Part shown: one piece after another, positions 24,787 to 32,873 of the stretch
How positions within the stretch are numbered: the first letter of the stretch is position 1
Layout of the letters: each line of letters opens with the position of its first letter
Source: JBBPZA01 sp963728925
Lineage (GTDB): Bacteria > Actinomycetota > Thermoleophilia > Solirubrobacterales > Solirubrobacteraceae
Length of the DNA: 64,000 nucleotides
Direction: 5' to 3'
Assembly: GCA_963728925.1 (NCBI GenBank)
Contig: CAVSMB010000031.1
Span: 186,001 to 250,000 of the forward strand
The notes under the pieces: model-generated
Told to the model about the DNA's origin: nothing
Databases searched by the model: none
The model's input: only the letters and a program-made list of their open reading frames with translations
Position numbers and translations under genes: made by a program

Positions 24787-25143
24787 ATGAGCGACGACGA
24801 CGACGCCCGGGAGCGTCAGATCAACCTGCACTTCTCGCCGGAGATCATGGCCGGCGTCTACGCGAACTTCGCGAACGTCACGCACTCTGACTACGAGTTC
24901 ACCCTCACGTTCGCGCGGGTGGACTACGAGGTCGACGAGGAGGAGATCCCCGGAGTCATCGTTACCCGCGTGAACCTCTCGCCGCGCTTCATGCGCGAGC
25001 TCATCGACACCATGGAGGACAACTACTCCAAATGGCGCACCCGCGAGGGGATCAAGAACCTCCCGGAGTTCGGTGGCGCGCAGGGCCCTGAGGAGGCCCC
25101 TGGCCCCGGCTCTGGCCCGGGCCCGGGCCCGGGCCCGGGCTGA
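24787..25143 (+). CDS. DUF3467 protein with a Gly-Pro tail
   Basis: The 118-residue protein matches DUF3467 in INLHFSPEIMAGVYANFANV, the FARVDYEVDEEE strand and VNLSPRFMRELIDTMEDNY. Its function is unknown to me. The last 20 residues are Gly/Pro repeats encoded by CCCGGG palindromes. They overlap by 92 bases the end of the convergent M48 peptidase gene, which has a similar tail on the other strand. Confidence 0.85.
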   Translation: MSDDDDARERQINLHFSPEIMAGVYANFANVTHSDYEFTLTFARVDYEVDEEEIPGVIVTRVNLSPRFMRELIDTMEDNYSKWRTREGIKNLPEFGGAQGPEEAPGPGSGPGPGPGPG

Positions 25144-26413
25144 GCTCCTCGCCGGCGCGCGCGAAGGCCAGCCCGATCCCGATCCGGTCGACGGTCGGCG
25201 GGTGGGTGGCCAGCAGCCGGGTGAGCCACGCCGGCGGGTCCGGGTCGGCGAGGTTCTGGAGCGCGAGCCGACGTTCCATCGCGATGAAGGGCTCCGGCGA
25301 CCCGGTCAGGCGCAGCGCGTCGCCGTCCGCGCGCGCCTCGATGCGTCGCGAGAGCTGGTTGGCGATCGCCGTGGTGGCGAAGGACACCGCCCCGAGGGCC
25401 AGCGCGGCGGCGGGGATCATCGCCGGGCTCCCGTTCCGGTCGGGAGCGAGCCGCTCGGCGAGCCGCTGCGCTGCGAGCAGCGCCGCCGGGGCGACGAGCG
25501 CCAGGTAGAGCAGTCCGCGCGGCGCGTCGCGATGGCGCACGTGGGAGAGCTCGTGCGCGACCACGAGCGCCACCTCCGCGCGCGCGAAGTCCCGCAGCAG
25601 CGTGTCGAAGAGCACCACGCGCTTCGTGGCGCCCAGCCCGGTGACGTAGGCGTTGGCGCCGGTCGTCCGCCTGCTCGCGTCGACCTCGTAGACCTCGCCG
25701 ACCTCGACCCTCGCGTCGCGCGCGAGGGCGAGCACGTCGTCGCGGGTCTCGCCGGGCTCCAGCGCCGTGAAGCGGTTGAACAGCGGATCCAGCACGACCG
25801 GACCGGCGAAGAGGACCGCGGCCCCCACCCCGATCGCTGCGGCCGACCCGGGGGCCCACCAGTGGCGCGGGAAGCGGCGCGCGAGGGCGAGCAGGCCCGC
25901 GCCGCCGGCAGCGGCCGTCGCCGTGCCGATCGCCCCGGCGAGCGCGCGGTCGCGCAGCCAGGAGCCGCGGCCCTGGGTCGAGAGCCCGACGGCGACGGCG
26001 CGCCGGTGGGCCACGGCGCCGAGCGGCAGGGTCGCCGCCGTGAGGGCGACCGAGAGCCCGGCGCCCGTCGCCGCGCCGGCGAGCGCGGGACTCGCGCCGG
26101 CGAGCGCCGGACCCGCCCCGGGTGACCGCAGAGCCGCCCCGGGTGACCGCAGAGCCGCCGGGGGGCACGCGGCGAGCAGGGCCAGGAGGCCGCTCTCCAC
26201 CGCCATCGCACCGAGGGCGAGGGCGAGCTGGGGCCTGCGGAAGGCCCGCGCGCGCTCCAGCTCCGCCTCGCTGAAGTACGATCGCGCGCTCACCGGATCC
26301 GGGTCGATCACCCCGCGACGGGGGCGCAGGATCAACACCGCCGCCTGGGCGACCCCGACGGCGGCGGCCAGCGCGATCGGCAGTCGGGGACGGGCCCGGT
26401 CCACCCCACGCAT
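25052..26413 (-). CDS. Membrane M48-family zinc peptidase (Ste24/HtpX-like)
   Basis: The ATG at 26413 fits best. The 453-residue protein has several membrane helices and the catalytic VVAHELSHVRHRD (HExxH). The third zinc ligand region is QLSRRIEARADGDAL and the C-terminal motif is LLATHPPTVDRI. The order is that of Ste24-type CAAX proteases, which in bacteria act in membrane-protein quality control. A short internal amino-acid repeat (RSPGAALRSPGA, then PALAGASPALAGA, about residues 95-122) comes from tandem DNA repeats at 26090-26160. The start lies 13 bases from that of the divergent phosphoesterase. Confidence 0.88.
   Translation of the reverse strand: MRGVDRARPRLPIALAAAVGVAQAAVLILRPRRGVIDPDPVSARSYFSEAELERARAFRRPQLALALGAMAVESGLLALLAACPPAALRSPGAALRSPGAGPALAGASPALAGAATGAGLSVALTAATLPLGAVAHRRAVAVGLSTQGRGSWLRDRALAGAIGTATAAAGGAGLLALARRFPRHWWAPGSAAAIGVGAAVLFAGPVVLDPLFNRFTALEPGETRDDVLALARDARVEVGEVYEVDASRRTTGANAYVTGLGATKRVVLFDTLLRDFARAEVALVVAHELSHVRHRDAPRGLLYLALVAPAALLAAQRLAERLAPDRNGSPAMIPAAALALGAVSFATTAIANQLSRRIEARADGDALRLTGSPEPFIAMERRLALQNLADPDPPAWLTRLLATHPPTVDRIGIGLAFARAGEELSPGPGPGPGQSRGQGPPQGPARHRTPGGS
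25115..25140. repeat. Palindromic GGGCCC/CCCGGG repeat read by two genes
   Basis: Four and a third copies of a GCCCGG hexamer form a self-complementary run. It encodes (Gly-Pro)n at the end of the DUF3467 protein on the plus strand and near the end of the M48 peptidase on the minus strand. Confidence 0.85.
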
Positions 26414-26426
26414 CGTACGAGAGCCC

Positions 26427-27158
26427 ATGCTCATCGCCGTCCTCTCCGACATCCACGGCAACCGCCAGGCGTTCGAGGCCGTGCTGTCCGACGTGGCGGC
26501 CGAGGACGTCGACGAGCTGTGGTGCCTCGGCGATCTCGTCGGGTACGGCGCCGAGCCCGACGCGTGCGTCGAGCTCGCGCGCGCGAACTGTGACCTCTGC
26601 CTCGTCGGCAACCACGACCTCGCCGTCCGGGGGGACATCCCGCTGACCGAGTTCTCGCGCGGCGCGGCGCTCGCGGCCCACTGGACCCAGGAGGTGATCG
26701 GCCAGGAGAGCCTAGACTTCCTCGGCGAGCTGCCGCCGAAGCTGCTGGATCGCCAGGTCGGGCTCTACCACGCGAGCCCGCGCGACCCCGTCTGGGAGTA
26801 CGTGCTCTCGACCCTGCTCGCCGAGCTGTGCCTGGACATCCAGGACCATCGCGTGTGCCTGATCGGCCATTCCCACGTCGCGCTCTCCTTCTCGCGCCTG
26901 CCCGGCCAGGCCGCGACCGGCGAGACGCGGCCCGAGGGCACCGAGCTCGACATCTCGCGGGGGGAATGGCTCGTCAACCCCGGCAGCGTGGGCCAGCCGC
27001 GCGACGGCGACGCGCGCGGGGCATGGCTCGTGCTGGACACGAACGACTGGCGCATCCGCTACCGTCGGACGGAGTACGACGTCGCCGCAGCCGCCGCGGC
27101 GATCCGGGCGGCCCGGCTGCCCGATTCACTGGCCGAGCGGCTGCAGTACGGCCAGTAG
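26427..27158 (+). CDS. Calcineurin-type metallophosphoesterase (YfcE/MJ0936-like)
   Basis: The 243-residue protein carries the metal-binding series of this family: AVLSDIHGNRQA (Asp, His), CLGDLVGYG (Asp), LVGNHD (Asn, His), and LIGHSH with a later NPGSVGQPRDG. It hydrolyses phosphodiesters or phosphomonoesters with two metal ions in the cytoplasm; the natural substrate is not known. It starts at the ATG at 26427, 13 bases from the divergent M48 gene, so the promoters must overlap the coding starts. Confidence 0.9.
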   Translation: MLIAVLSDIHGNRQAFEAVLSDVAAEDVDELWCLGDLVGYGAEPDACVELARANCDLCLVGNHDLAVRGDIPLTEFSRGAALAAHWTQEVIGQESLDFLGELPPKLLDRQVGLYHASPRDPVWEYVLSTLLAELCLDIQDHRVCLIGHSHVALSFSRLPGQAATGETRPEGTELDISRGEWLVNPGSVGQPRDGDARGAWLVLDTNDWRIRYRRTEYDVAAAAAAIRAARLPDSLAERLQYGQ

Positions 27159-27171
27159 CCTTGACCGCTTC

Positions 27172-27765
27172 ATGCGATTCGCCGCTCTCATCCTCCTCGC
27201 GGCCACGCTCGGCGTGGCCTGTTCCGCCCTGGTCGCGTGCGGCGGGTCCAACGACGACAACCTGATCCCCGGGCGCGACGCCGAGGCGCTCAAGCGCTAC
27301 GCCGACCGGGTGGGCACCGCGGTCGGCCAGCAGGACTGCGCGGAGGCGCAGACCGACGTGGCGCGAGCGATCAAGCGGATCGGGGCCCTTCCGGCGACGG
27401 TGGACCCCGACCTGCGAGCGAACCTCGAGGAGGGCTTCAACAACCTCGCGCGCCAGGCCGAGGCCAAGTGCCAGGGGACGACGACGGAGGCGACGCCCAC
27501 GACCGACACCGGCACGACCGACACCGGGACAACGGACACCGGGACAACGGACACCGGCACGACCGGCACCGGCACGACCGGCACCGGCACGACCGACACC
27601 GGAACGACCGGCACCGGCACGACCGGCACCGGAACGACCGGCACCGGGACGACGAACACGAACCCCGCCGGCGGCGGCGGGACGGGTGGCACCGGCGGCA
27701 GCGATCAGGGTGGGACCGGCGGCGGCCAGGGTGGGACTCCCCCTCCGAGCGGCGGGTCGGGCTGA
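27172..27765 (+). CDS. Lipoprotein with a Thr/Gly repeat stalk
   Basis: The 197-residue product has a lipobox (SALVACGGS, lipidated Cys at about residue 23). A small helical domain of about 75 residues follows, with two Cys (QQDCAEAQ, EAKCQGT). The rest is a low-complexity stalk of about ten TGTTD/TGTTG units encoded by 15-base repeats (27500-27660) and a Gly-rich end. It should be anchored outside the membrane. It overlaps the following kinase gene by one base, so both are probably co-translated; it may be the kinase's outer partner, an inference from position. Confidence 0.8.
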   Translation: MRFAALILLAATLGVACSALVACGGSNDDNLIPGRDAEALKRYADRVGTAVGQQDCAEAQTDVARAIKRIGALPATVDPDLRANLEEGFNNLARQAEAKCQGTTTEATPTTDTGTTDTGTTDTGTTDTGTTGTGTTGTGTTDTGTTGTGTTGTGTTGTGTTNTNPAGGGGTGGTGGSDQGGTGGGQGGTPPPSGGSG

Positions 27766-29039
27766 TGACCCCCCAGTTCATCGCCGATCGCTACGAGCTC
27801 CAGGGACGGCTGGGGGTCGGCGGGATGTCGACCGTGCAACTGGCCTTCGACCATCGCCTCGAGCGCCACGTGGCGGTCAAGCTCCTCGCCGAGCACCTCG
27901 CCGAGGACGAGGCCTTCGTGTCGCGCTTCCGGCGCGAGGCGCTCGCGGCGGCGCGCCTCGTGCACCCGAACATCGTCCAGGTCTTCGACTTCGGTCTCGA
28001 GGAAGTCTCCGCGCGCTACTTCATCGTCATGGAGTACGTCCCCGGCAAGTCGTGCGCGGAGATCCTTCGTGACGAGGGGCGACTCGAGGTCGCCGACGGT
28101 GTCGAGGTCATCTCGCAGGCCTGCCGCGGGCTCGATCACGCCCACCGCAACGGCGTGGTGCACCGCGATGTCAAGCCCGGCAACCTGCTGCGCACCCCGG
28201 AGGGCGTCGTCAAGCTCGCCGACTTCGGGATCGCCAAGGCCTCAGAGCAGACGGGCATCACCCAGGCCGGGTCGGTGCTCGGCACGGCGGCCTACCTGGC
28301 GCCCGAGCAGGCCCGCGGCGAGCCCGCCGGCCCCGCGTCGGACATCTACGCGCTCGGCGTGGTCGCCTACCAGCTGCTTGCCGGTCGCCTGCCCTACGAG
28401 GCGACCTCGCTGACCGAGCTCGCCATGAAGCAGCAGACCGAGCCGCCGCCCGATCTGGACGCGGTCAACCCCGAGGTCCCGCCGTCCCTGGCCCACGCGG
28501 TCGCCCGCTCGCTGTCGCTCGAGCCCGAGAGCCGCTACGCCGGCGCGCTGGCCATGGGCGAGGCGATGCGCGCGGGCGCGCGCGGGGTCGAGCCGCCGCG
28601 GGCGCGCGCGGCCTCCACCGGGGCCGCGACGGCCGCGACCGCGTTCCTCGAGCGCGATCCCTGGGACGAGTCCGCCACCGACGCCACGCGCGCGCTCCCG
28701 CCGCGCGGCGAGGGCACCGAGGCGACGCGCGCGCTGCCGCCCCGCGGGCCGGCGGCCCCGCGGCGCCCCGTCGAGCCGCGCGCCCCGCGCGAGCGCCGCG
28801 CCGGCGCCGCGCCGGCCCCGGCGGCGGCTGCCCCGCCGCGGCCGCGGCGCAAGCGCCGCGGCCTGCGCCGTGCCCTCGGCCTGCTCCTGCTGATCCTCGT
28901 CCTCGCCGCGGCGGGCATCGCGGCGATCGTCTACGCCGACAGCCGCTCCCGGAACCCGCAGCTGCACGACTCCTTCGGCCAGGACGTCCAGCAGGCCGTC
29001 CAGGACGTCAAGGACCTGGTCGACAAGAACACGCAGTAG
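27765..29039 (+). CDS. Membrane Ser/Thr protein kinase (PknB type, no outer sensor domain)
   Basis: The 424-residue protein has a complete kinase domain. It shows a Gly loop (GRLGVGGMSTV), Lys39 in HVAVKLL, HRDVKPGN with Asp135, DFGIAK at 153 and APEQARG. An Ala/Pro/Arg-rich linker follows, with two ATRALPPRG repeats that contain likely phosphorylation threonines. A single membrane helix (about 365-388) is followed by only about 35 outer residues. It lacks PASTA domains, so sensing may depend on the co-encoded lipoprotein. Confidence 0.92.
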   Translation: MTPQFIADRYELQGRLGVGGMSTVQLAFDHRLERHVAVKLLAEHLAEDEAFVSRFRREALAAARLVHPNIVQVFDFGLEEVSARYFIVMEYVPGKSCAEILRDEGRLEVADGVEVISQACRGLDHAHRNGVVHRDVKPGNLLRTPEGVVKLADFGIAKASEQTGITQAGSVLGTAAYLAPEQARGEPAGPASDIYALGVVAYQLLAGRLPYEATSLTELAMKQQTEPPPDLDAVNPEVPPSLAHAVARSLSLEPESRYAGALAMGEAMRAGARGVEPPRARAASTGAATAATAFLERDPWDESATDATRALPPRGEGTEATRALPPRGPAAPRRPVEPRAPRERRAGAAPAPAAAAPPRPRRKRRGLRRALGLLLLILVLAAAGIAAIVYADSRSRNPQLHDSFGQDVQQAVQDVKDLVDKNTQ

Positions 29040-29058
29040 GGGAGAAGCGGTCGGGGGC

Positions 29059-29096
29059 GAGAAGCGGGTCGGCGGCGACGCCGCCGGTCACTTCTC
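29059..29096. terminator. Hairpin between convergent genes
   Basis: GAGAAG...CTTCTC encloses an inner GGCGGC-GAC-GCCGCC stem between the kinase end and the methyltransferase end. It overlaps the last codons of the latter. It could end transcription from both sides. Confidence 0.5.
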
Positions 29097-29759
29097 GACG
29101 ATGCCCAGGCCCGCGGGCGTGTAGCGCTCGGGGAGGCCGTGCGCGCGGACGAAGTCCTGGTAGCCCGAGCGGGCGCCCCTCCACTCCGTGCCCTCGTCGC
29201 AGTCGTCCACGAGGACGATGCCGCCCCGGGCGAGACGCGGGTAGACCTTTTCCAGGCCGTCGTGGATCGGGACCGCGAGGTCGACGTCCATCAGGCACGC
29301 GGCGATCAGCGGGGGCAGCCCCGCCGGGTCGAGCTCGCAGATGTCGGCCTCGATCGATTCGACGTCGAGCTCGAGGTGGCGCATCGTCCGGTCGAACATC
29401 TCGCGCGGGTTCTCGGCGAAGCCGCTGCGGAAGGTCTCGGGCGTCCCGTGGGCGACGTCTGACTCGAACTGGTCGGCCACGAAGCCGGCAAAGGTGTCGA
29501 CGCAGACGTAGCGCTTGCGCACGCCGGCCTGCTTCATGGCCCGGCAGGCGGCGACGGTGGTCGCGCCGCGAAAGCACCCGACCTCCAGCACGGCGCCCTC
29601 GACGTGCCCGCGTTCGGCGACCGCGGCCAGGTACTCGTCGAGGCGCCCGCCCGTGAGCTGGGGCTCCAGCGGATGGCGGCGCAGGTACACCGACACCGGC
29701 ATCAACCGTCGAACTGCGTCTTTCACCATCGTCCACCTCAGCCTTTCGCCCACACGCAC
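29088..29759 (-). CDS. TylF/MycF-like SAM-dependent O-methyltransferase
   Basis: The 223-residue protein has the SAM-binding motif AVLEVGCFRGATTV, YVCVDTFAGF, the DVDLAVPIHDGLEKVYPRL segment and the metal-binding GGIVLVDDCDEG. This is the layout of TylF/MycF sugar O-methyltransferases. Such enzymes methylate sugar hydroxyls with Mg2+. No glycosyltransferase is adjacent, so the acceptor is unknown. It starts at GTG (MRVGERL). Confidence 0.82.
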   Translation of the reverse strand: MRVGERLRWTMVKDAVRRLMPVSVYLRRHPLEPQLTGGRLDEYLAAVAERGHVEGAVLEVGCFRGATTVAACRAMKQAGVRKRYVCVDTFAGFVADQFESDVAHGTPETFRSGFAENPREMFDRTMRHLELDVESIEADICELDPAGLPPLIAACLMDVDLAVPIHDGLEKVYPRLARGGIVLVDDCDEGTEWRGARSGYQDFVRAHGLPERYTPAGLGIVEK

Positions 29760-29872
29760 CCGGACCGGCTCTGCCCGCCGGCCCGAGACTCACCGCATCA
29801 ACGCTCCGACGGCCCGGTTCTTGCGCGCCGGGGCCCCTCCCCCGGTGGCCGCGGGCGGGGACCGCGGTGGGC

Positions 29873-31003
29873 TCAGGCGGCAGCGCGGCCGCGAACGCAC
29901 CCCTCGACGAACGCCTCGCCGACGCGCGCCCCCGCGTGGGCGGAGCCCTCGTGCTCGGGATGCCATTGCAGCCCGACGGCCAGCGGCCGGCCCGCGATCT
30001 CGATGCTCTCGACGACGCCGTCGGGCGAGGTCGAGGTCACCCGGACCCCTCGCCCGAGGCGGCGCAGCGCCTGATGGTGCTCGGTCGACACCGAGGCGCC
30101 GGCGCCGAGCCAGTCGCGCATCGAAGAGCCGGGCGCCGTCCGAACGTGGTGGTCGACGCCGCGGTGCGGGGACCGCGTGGTCCCGTCCTCGTGGACGTCT
30201 TGCCACAGCGTCCCGCCGAGCGCGACGTTCATGAGCTGGTGGCCGCGGCAGATGCCCAGGACCGGGAGGGCGCGTCCCAGCGCCGCGGCGGCGATGCGCA
30301 GGTCGACGGCGTCGCGCCCGGCGTCGGAGGAGTCGGCGAAGCGCAACGGCTCACCGTAGGTCGAGGGATGGACGTCGCCGATGCTCCCGGTCATGACGAG
30401 GCCGTCGGCGGTGGCGAGCTGGCGCTCGGCACGGTCGCGACGCAGGACCTCGACGCGCGCGCCACGACCCGCGAGCCAGGTCAGGTAGGGCTCGAGCGGG
30501 TCCTCGGCGTCCATCACGACGAGCACGGGGGCGAACGCTGCCGGGCGAGCCTCCCGGAAGCGCTCGACGAAGGCAGCGCGCGCCCTCGAGACGCGCTTGC
30601 GCGCCGCCTCGGGGGTGATGTGCAGGACGCCGGCGATCTCGTCGTGCGTGAGGCCGGCCTCGAAGCGCAGCCACAGCAGCGCGCGTTCGTCGGACGGGCC
30701 GGTGCCGAGCGCCTCCTGCGCCGCGAGCCGATCGCCCGGGTCGCGCTCGGGCGCCGCGACGTCGTCGTGCAGCTCGCTGAAGTCGCGCAGCCGCCGCCGG
30801 CGCAGCTCGTCGATCGCGAGGTTGGCCCCGACGCGGTGCAGCCATGCCCGCATGCCGGGCTCGTCGAGCTCGCGCGGCGCGCTCCGCCAGGCGCGCAGCA
30901 GCAGCTCCTGGCGCAGGTCCTGCGCGGCGTCGGACCCGACCATGCGCGCCAGCCGCCGGCTGACCTGGGGCTCGAGGGCCTCGAGGAGGGCGAGGAAGCT
31001 CAT
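29873..31003 (-). CDS. ECF sigma factor fused to a class I glutamine amidotransferase (peptidase C26)
   Basis: Residues 1-150 are a sigma-70 family factor. Region 2 includes LRQELLLRAW and MRAWLHRVGANLAIDELRRRR, and region 4 is LTHDEIAGVLHITPEAARKR. After a linker of about ten residues, 158-376 form a gamma-glutamyl-GABA hydrolase (PuuD)-like domain with LGICRGHQLMNVALGGTLWQD (Cys252) and GLQWHPEHEG (His348, Glu350). The triad looks complete. One continuous frame with no break covers both domains. The hydrolase part may sense or cleave a gamma-glutamyl compound and so control the sigma part. No anti-sigma gene adjoins it. Confidence 0.88.
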   Translation of the reverse strand: MSFLALLEALEPQVSRRLARMVGSDAAQDLRQELLLRAWRSAPRELDEPGMRAWLHRVGANLAIDELRRRRLRDFSELHDDVAAPERDPGDRLAAQEALGTGPSDERALLWLRFEAGLTHDEIAGVLHITPEAARKRVSRARAAFVERFREARPAAFAPVLVVMDAEDPLEPYLTWLAGRGARVEVLRRDRAERQLATADGLVMTGSIGDVHPSTYGEPLRFADSSDAGRDAVDLRIAAAALGRALPVLGICRGHQLMNVALGGTLWQDVHEDGTTRSPHRGVDHHVRTAPGSSMRDWLGAGASVSTEHHQALRRLGRGVRVTSTSPDGVVESIEIAGRPLAVGLQWHPEHEGSAHAGARVGEAFVEGCVRGRAAA

Positions 31004-31089
31004 CTACCCCGACAACGTACGACAGCCGCAAGACCGGACAAAGGAACGCGATCCGCGCGGGCGGGGCCGCGGCCGGCCGCAGACCTTCC

Positions 31090-32286
31090 TCACGGCGCCG
31101 CGCCGGCCCGCAGCGCCGCGGTCTCCTGGCCCAGGCGCCCTGCCGTGATCGCCGCTCGCAGCCGTTCCATCAGCCGCGACACGAAGCTGAGGTTGTGGAG
31201 GGTGACGAGCCGTTGGGCGGTCAGCTCGCGGCGGCGCAGCAGGTAGCGCAGGTAGCCGCGCGAGTAGCCCTCGGCGCACGCCGGACACGGGCAGCCCTCG
31301 AGCATCGGCTCCCGGGCGGTCCTGAAGCGGGCCGCGGTCAGGTCGATCCGCCAGCGTCGCTCGGGCTCGGGCACGAGCGCCATCCCGTGGCGGCCCAGGC
31401 GAGTCGGCATCGCGCAGTCGAAGGTGTCGATCCCGAGCTCGACGCCGCGCAGCAGGTCGTCGACGTCGCCGATCCCCAGCAGGTGGCGCGGCTGCGCGTC
31501 CGGTCCACCCCCCAGCTCGTCGACCGCCCAGCCGACGACCTCGTATATCTGCGCCTTGTCGCGCCCGAGCGAGCCGCCGATGGCGATCCCGCGGCACCTC
31601 GACGCCGCCACCTCCTGGGCCGAGGAGCGGCGCAGGTCCTCGTGGACCCCGCCCTGCACGATCCCGTAGACGACCTGCTCCGCCGGTCCCCGCGCGGCGT
31701 GCCAGTCCAGGCAGCGCGCGAGCCAGCGGTGCGTGCGCTCGGTCGAGCGCGCGGTGTAGTCGCGGGTCGCGTGGAACGGCGTGCACTCGTCGAAGGCAAG
31801 TGCGATGTCCGAGCCCAGGGCGGCCTGCACCTCCATCGAGGTCTCGGGGGCCAAGAAGCGCTCGCTCCCGTCGACGTAGGAGCGGAACCGCACGCCCTCC
31901 TCGGAGATCTCGAGGATCGCTCCCGCCCCTCGCCCTCCGTCGGCCGCGCGGCCCTTTATCTCGTCCGCCACGGTGCCGTGGCCCATCGAGAAGACCTGGA
32001 AGCCGCCGGAGTCGGTGATGATCGGTCGCTCCCAGCGCATGAAGGAGTGCAGCCCACCGAAGCGGCCGATGAGCTCGTGGCCGGGCTCGAGGAACAGGTG
32101 GAAGGTGTTGCCGAGCACCATCTCGTAGCCGAGCGCAGCCACCTCGGCCGCCTGCAGCCCACGGACCGACCCCTTCGTCGCCAGCGGGACGAAGGCCGGC
32201 GTGCGGACCTCGCCGTGGGCCAGCGACAGGACTCCGGCACGGGCGCGGGAGCCAGCATCCCGGGCGGTGACCACGAGAAGGGGCAT
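31090..32286 (-). CDS. tgt: tRNA-guanine transglycosylase
   Basis: The ATG at 32286 (MPLLVVTARD) matches the family start; a GTG at 32322 would add 12 residues. The 398-residue protein has TDSGGFQVFSMG (catalytic Asp of the base site), FDECTPF, VYGIVQGGVHEDLRR, the second catalytic Asp in GIDTFDCAMPTRLGRHG, and the zinc site CPCPAC with a later LVTLHN. It exchanges guanine 34 for preQ1 in tRNA-Asp, Asn, His and Tyr. No queuosine synthesis genes are nearby. Confidence 0.94.
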   Translation of the reverse strand: MPLLVVTARDAGSRARAGVLSLAHGEVRTPAFVPLATKGSVRGLQAAEVAALGYEMVLGNTFHLFLEPGHELIGRFGGLHSFMRWERPIITDSGGFQVFSMGHGTVADEIKGRAADGGRGAGAILEISEEGVRFRSYVDGSERFLAPETSMEVQAALGSDIALAFDECTPFHATRDYTARSTERTHRWLARCLDWHAARGPAEQVVYGIVQGGVHEDLRRSSAQEVAASRCRGIAIGGSLGRDKAQIYEVVGWAVDELGGGPDAQPRHLLGIGDVDDLLRGVELGIDTFDCAMPTRLGRHGMALVPEPERRWRIDLTAARFRTAREPMLEGCPCPACAEGYSRGYLRYLLRRRELTAQRLVTLHNLSFVSRLMERLRAAITAGRLGQETAALRAGAAP

Positions 32287-32315
32287 CCGGAGCAACTCTA
32301 GCCCGGTGACAAGAC

Positions 32316-32344
32316 TTGACACGCCGACACTGAGATTTCATAAT
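32316..32344 (+). promoter_or_regulatory. Sigma-70-type promoter of hsp20
   Basis: TTGACA at 32316-32321 and CATAAT at 32339-32344 are separated by exactly 17 bases. This is the best consensus-like promoter I see in the window. It is followed 41 bases later by the hsp20 ATG with ribosome site CGGAGG. Confidence 0.75.
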
Positions 32345-32384
32345 TGGCTTCACTGAAGGAACTACCACCACCACGGAGGTTCGC

Positions 32385-32873
32385 ATGGCACTCATTCGCT
32401 GGGAGCCGGCCCGAGAGCTGAACTCCCTTCAGTCGGAGATGAACCGACTGTTCAACACGTTCTTCGACGCCCCTCCGCCGGGCAACGGAGGCTCAGTACG
32501 CCGCTGGGTCCCGGCCATGGACCTCGTCGAGACCCAGGACGCCTTCGTCCTGCGCGCCGACCTGCCAGGGCTCGACGAAGGCGACATCTCGATCCAGTTG
32601 GAGAACAGCCTGCTCACCGTCTCGGGCGAGCGCAAGGCCGAGCACGAGCAGCAGGGCGAGGGCTACTACCGCGTCGAGCGGGCCACCGGCGCCTTCGCGC
32701 GGTCGCTCACGCTGCCCGACGGCGTCGATCCGGACGCGGTCTCGGCGAGCTTCGACAAGGGCGTGCTCGAGATCCGCGTCCCGAAGCCAGAGCAGGCGAA
32801 GCCGCGGAAGGTCGAAATCGCGGTCGGCGGTGGCCGGCCGACCATCGAAGGGAAGGAGACCGGGGAGAGCTAG
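32385..32873 (+). CDS. Hsp20-family small heat-shock protein
   Basis: The 162-residue protein starts MALIRWEPARELNSLQSEMNRLF, typical of the actinobacterial group. Its alpha-crystallin domain (residues 42-140) has DAFVLRADLPGLDEGDISIQ, the GERK loop and SFDKGVLEIRVPK. A conventional IxI tail motif is weak (VEIAV). It holds unfolding proteins as an ATP-independent chaperone. It ends 4 bases inside the convergent marR gene. Confidence 0.93.
   Translation: MALIRWEPARELNSLQSEMNRLFNTFFDAPPPGNGGSVRRWVPAMDLVETQDAFVLRADLPGLDEGDISIQLENSLLTVSGERKAEHEQQGEGYYRVERATGAFARSLTLPDGVDPDAVSASFDKGVLEIRVPKPEQAKPRKVEIAVGGGRPTIEGKETGES

Noticed and set aside
27500..27660. CRISPR-like array of short repeats
   Set aside because: The 15-base units have no spacers and are in frame, encoding the Thr/Gly stalk of the lipoprotein.
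32315..32335. HAIR element (HspR site) overlapping the hsp20 promoter
   Set aside because: CTTGACA-N7-ACTGAGA has the right spacing but matches only 5 of 7 and 4 of 7 consensus bases and is not symmetrical; the left half is also explained by the -35 box.
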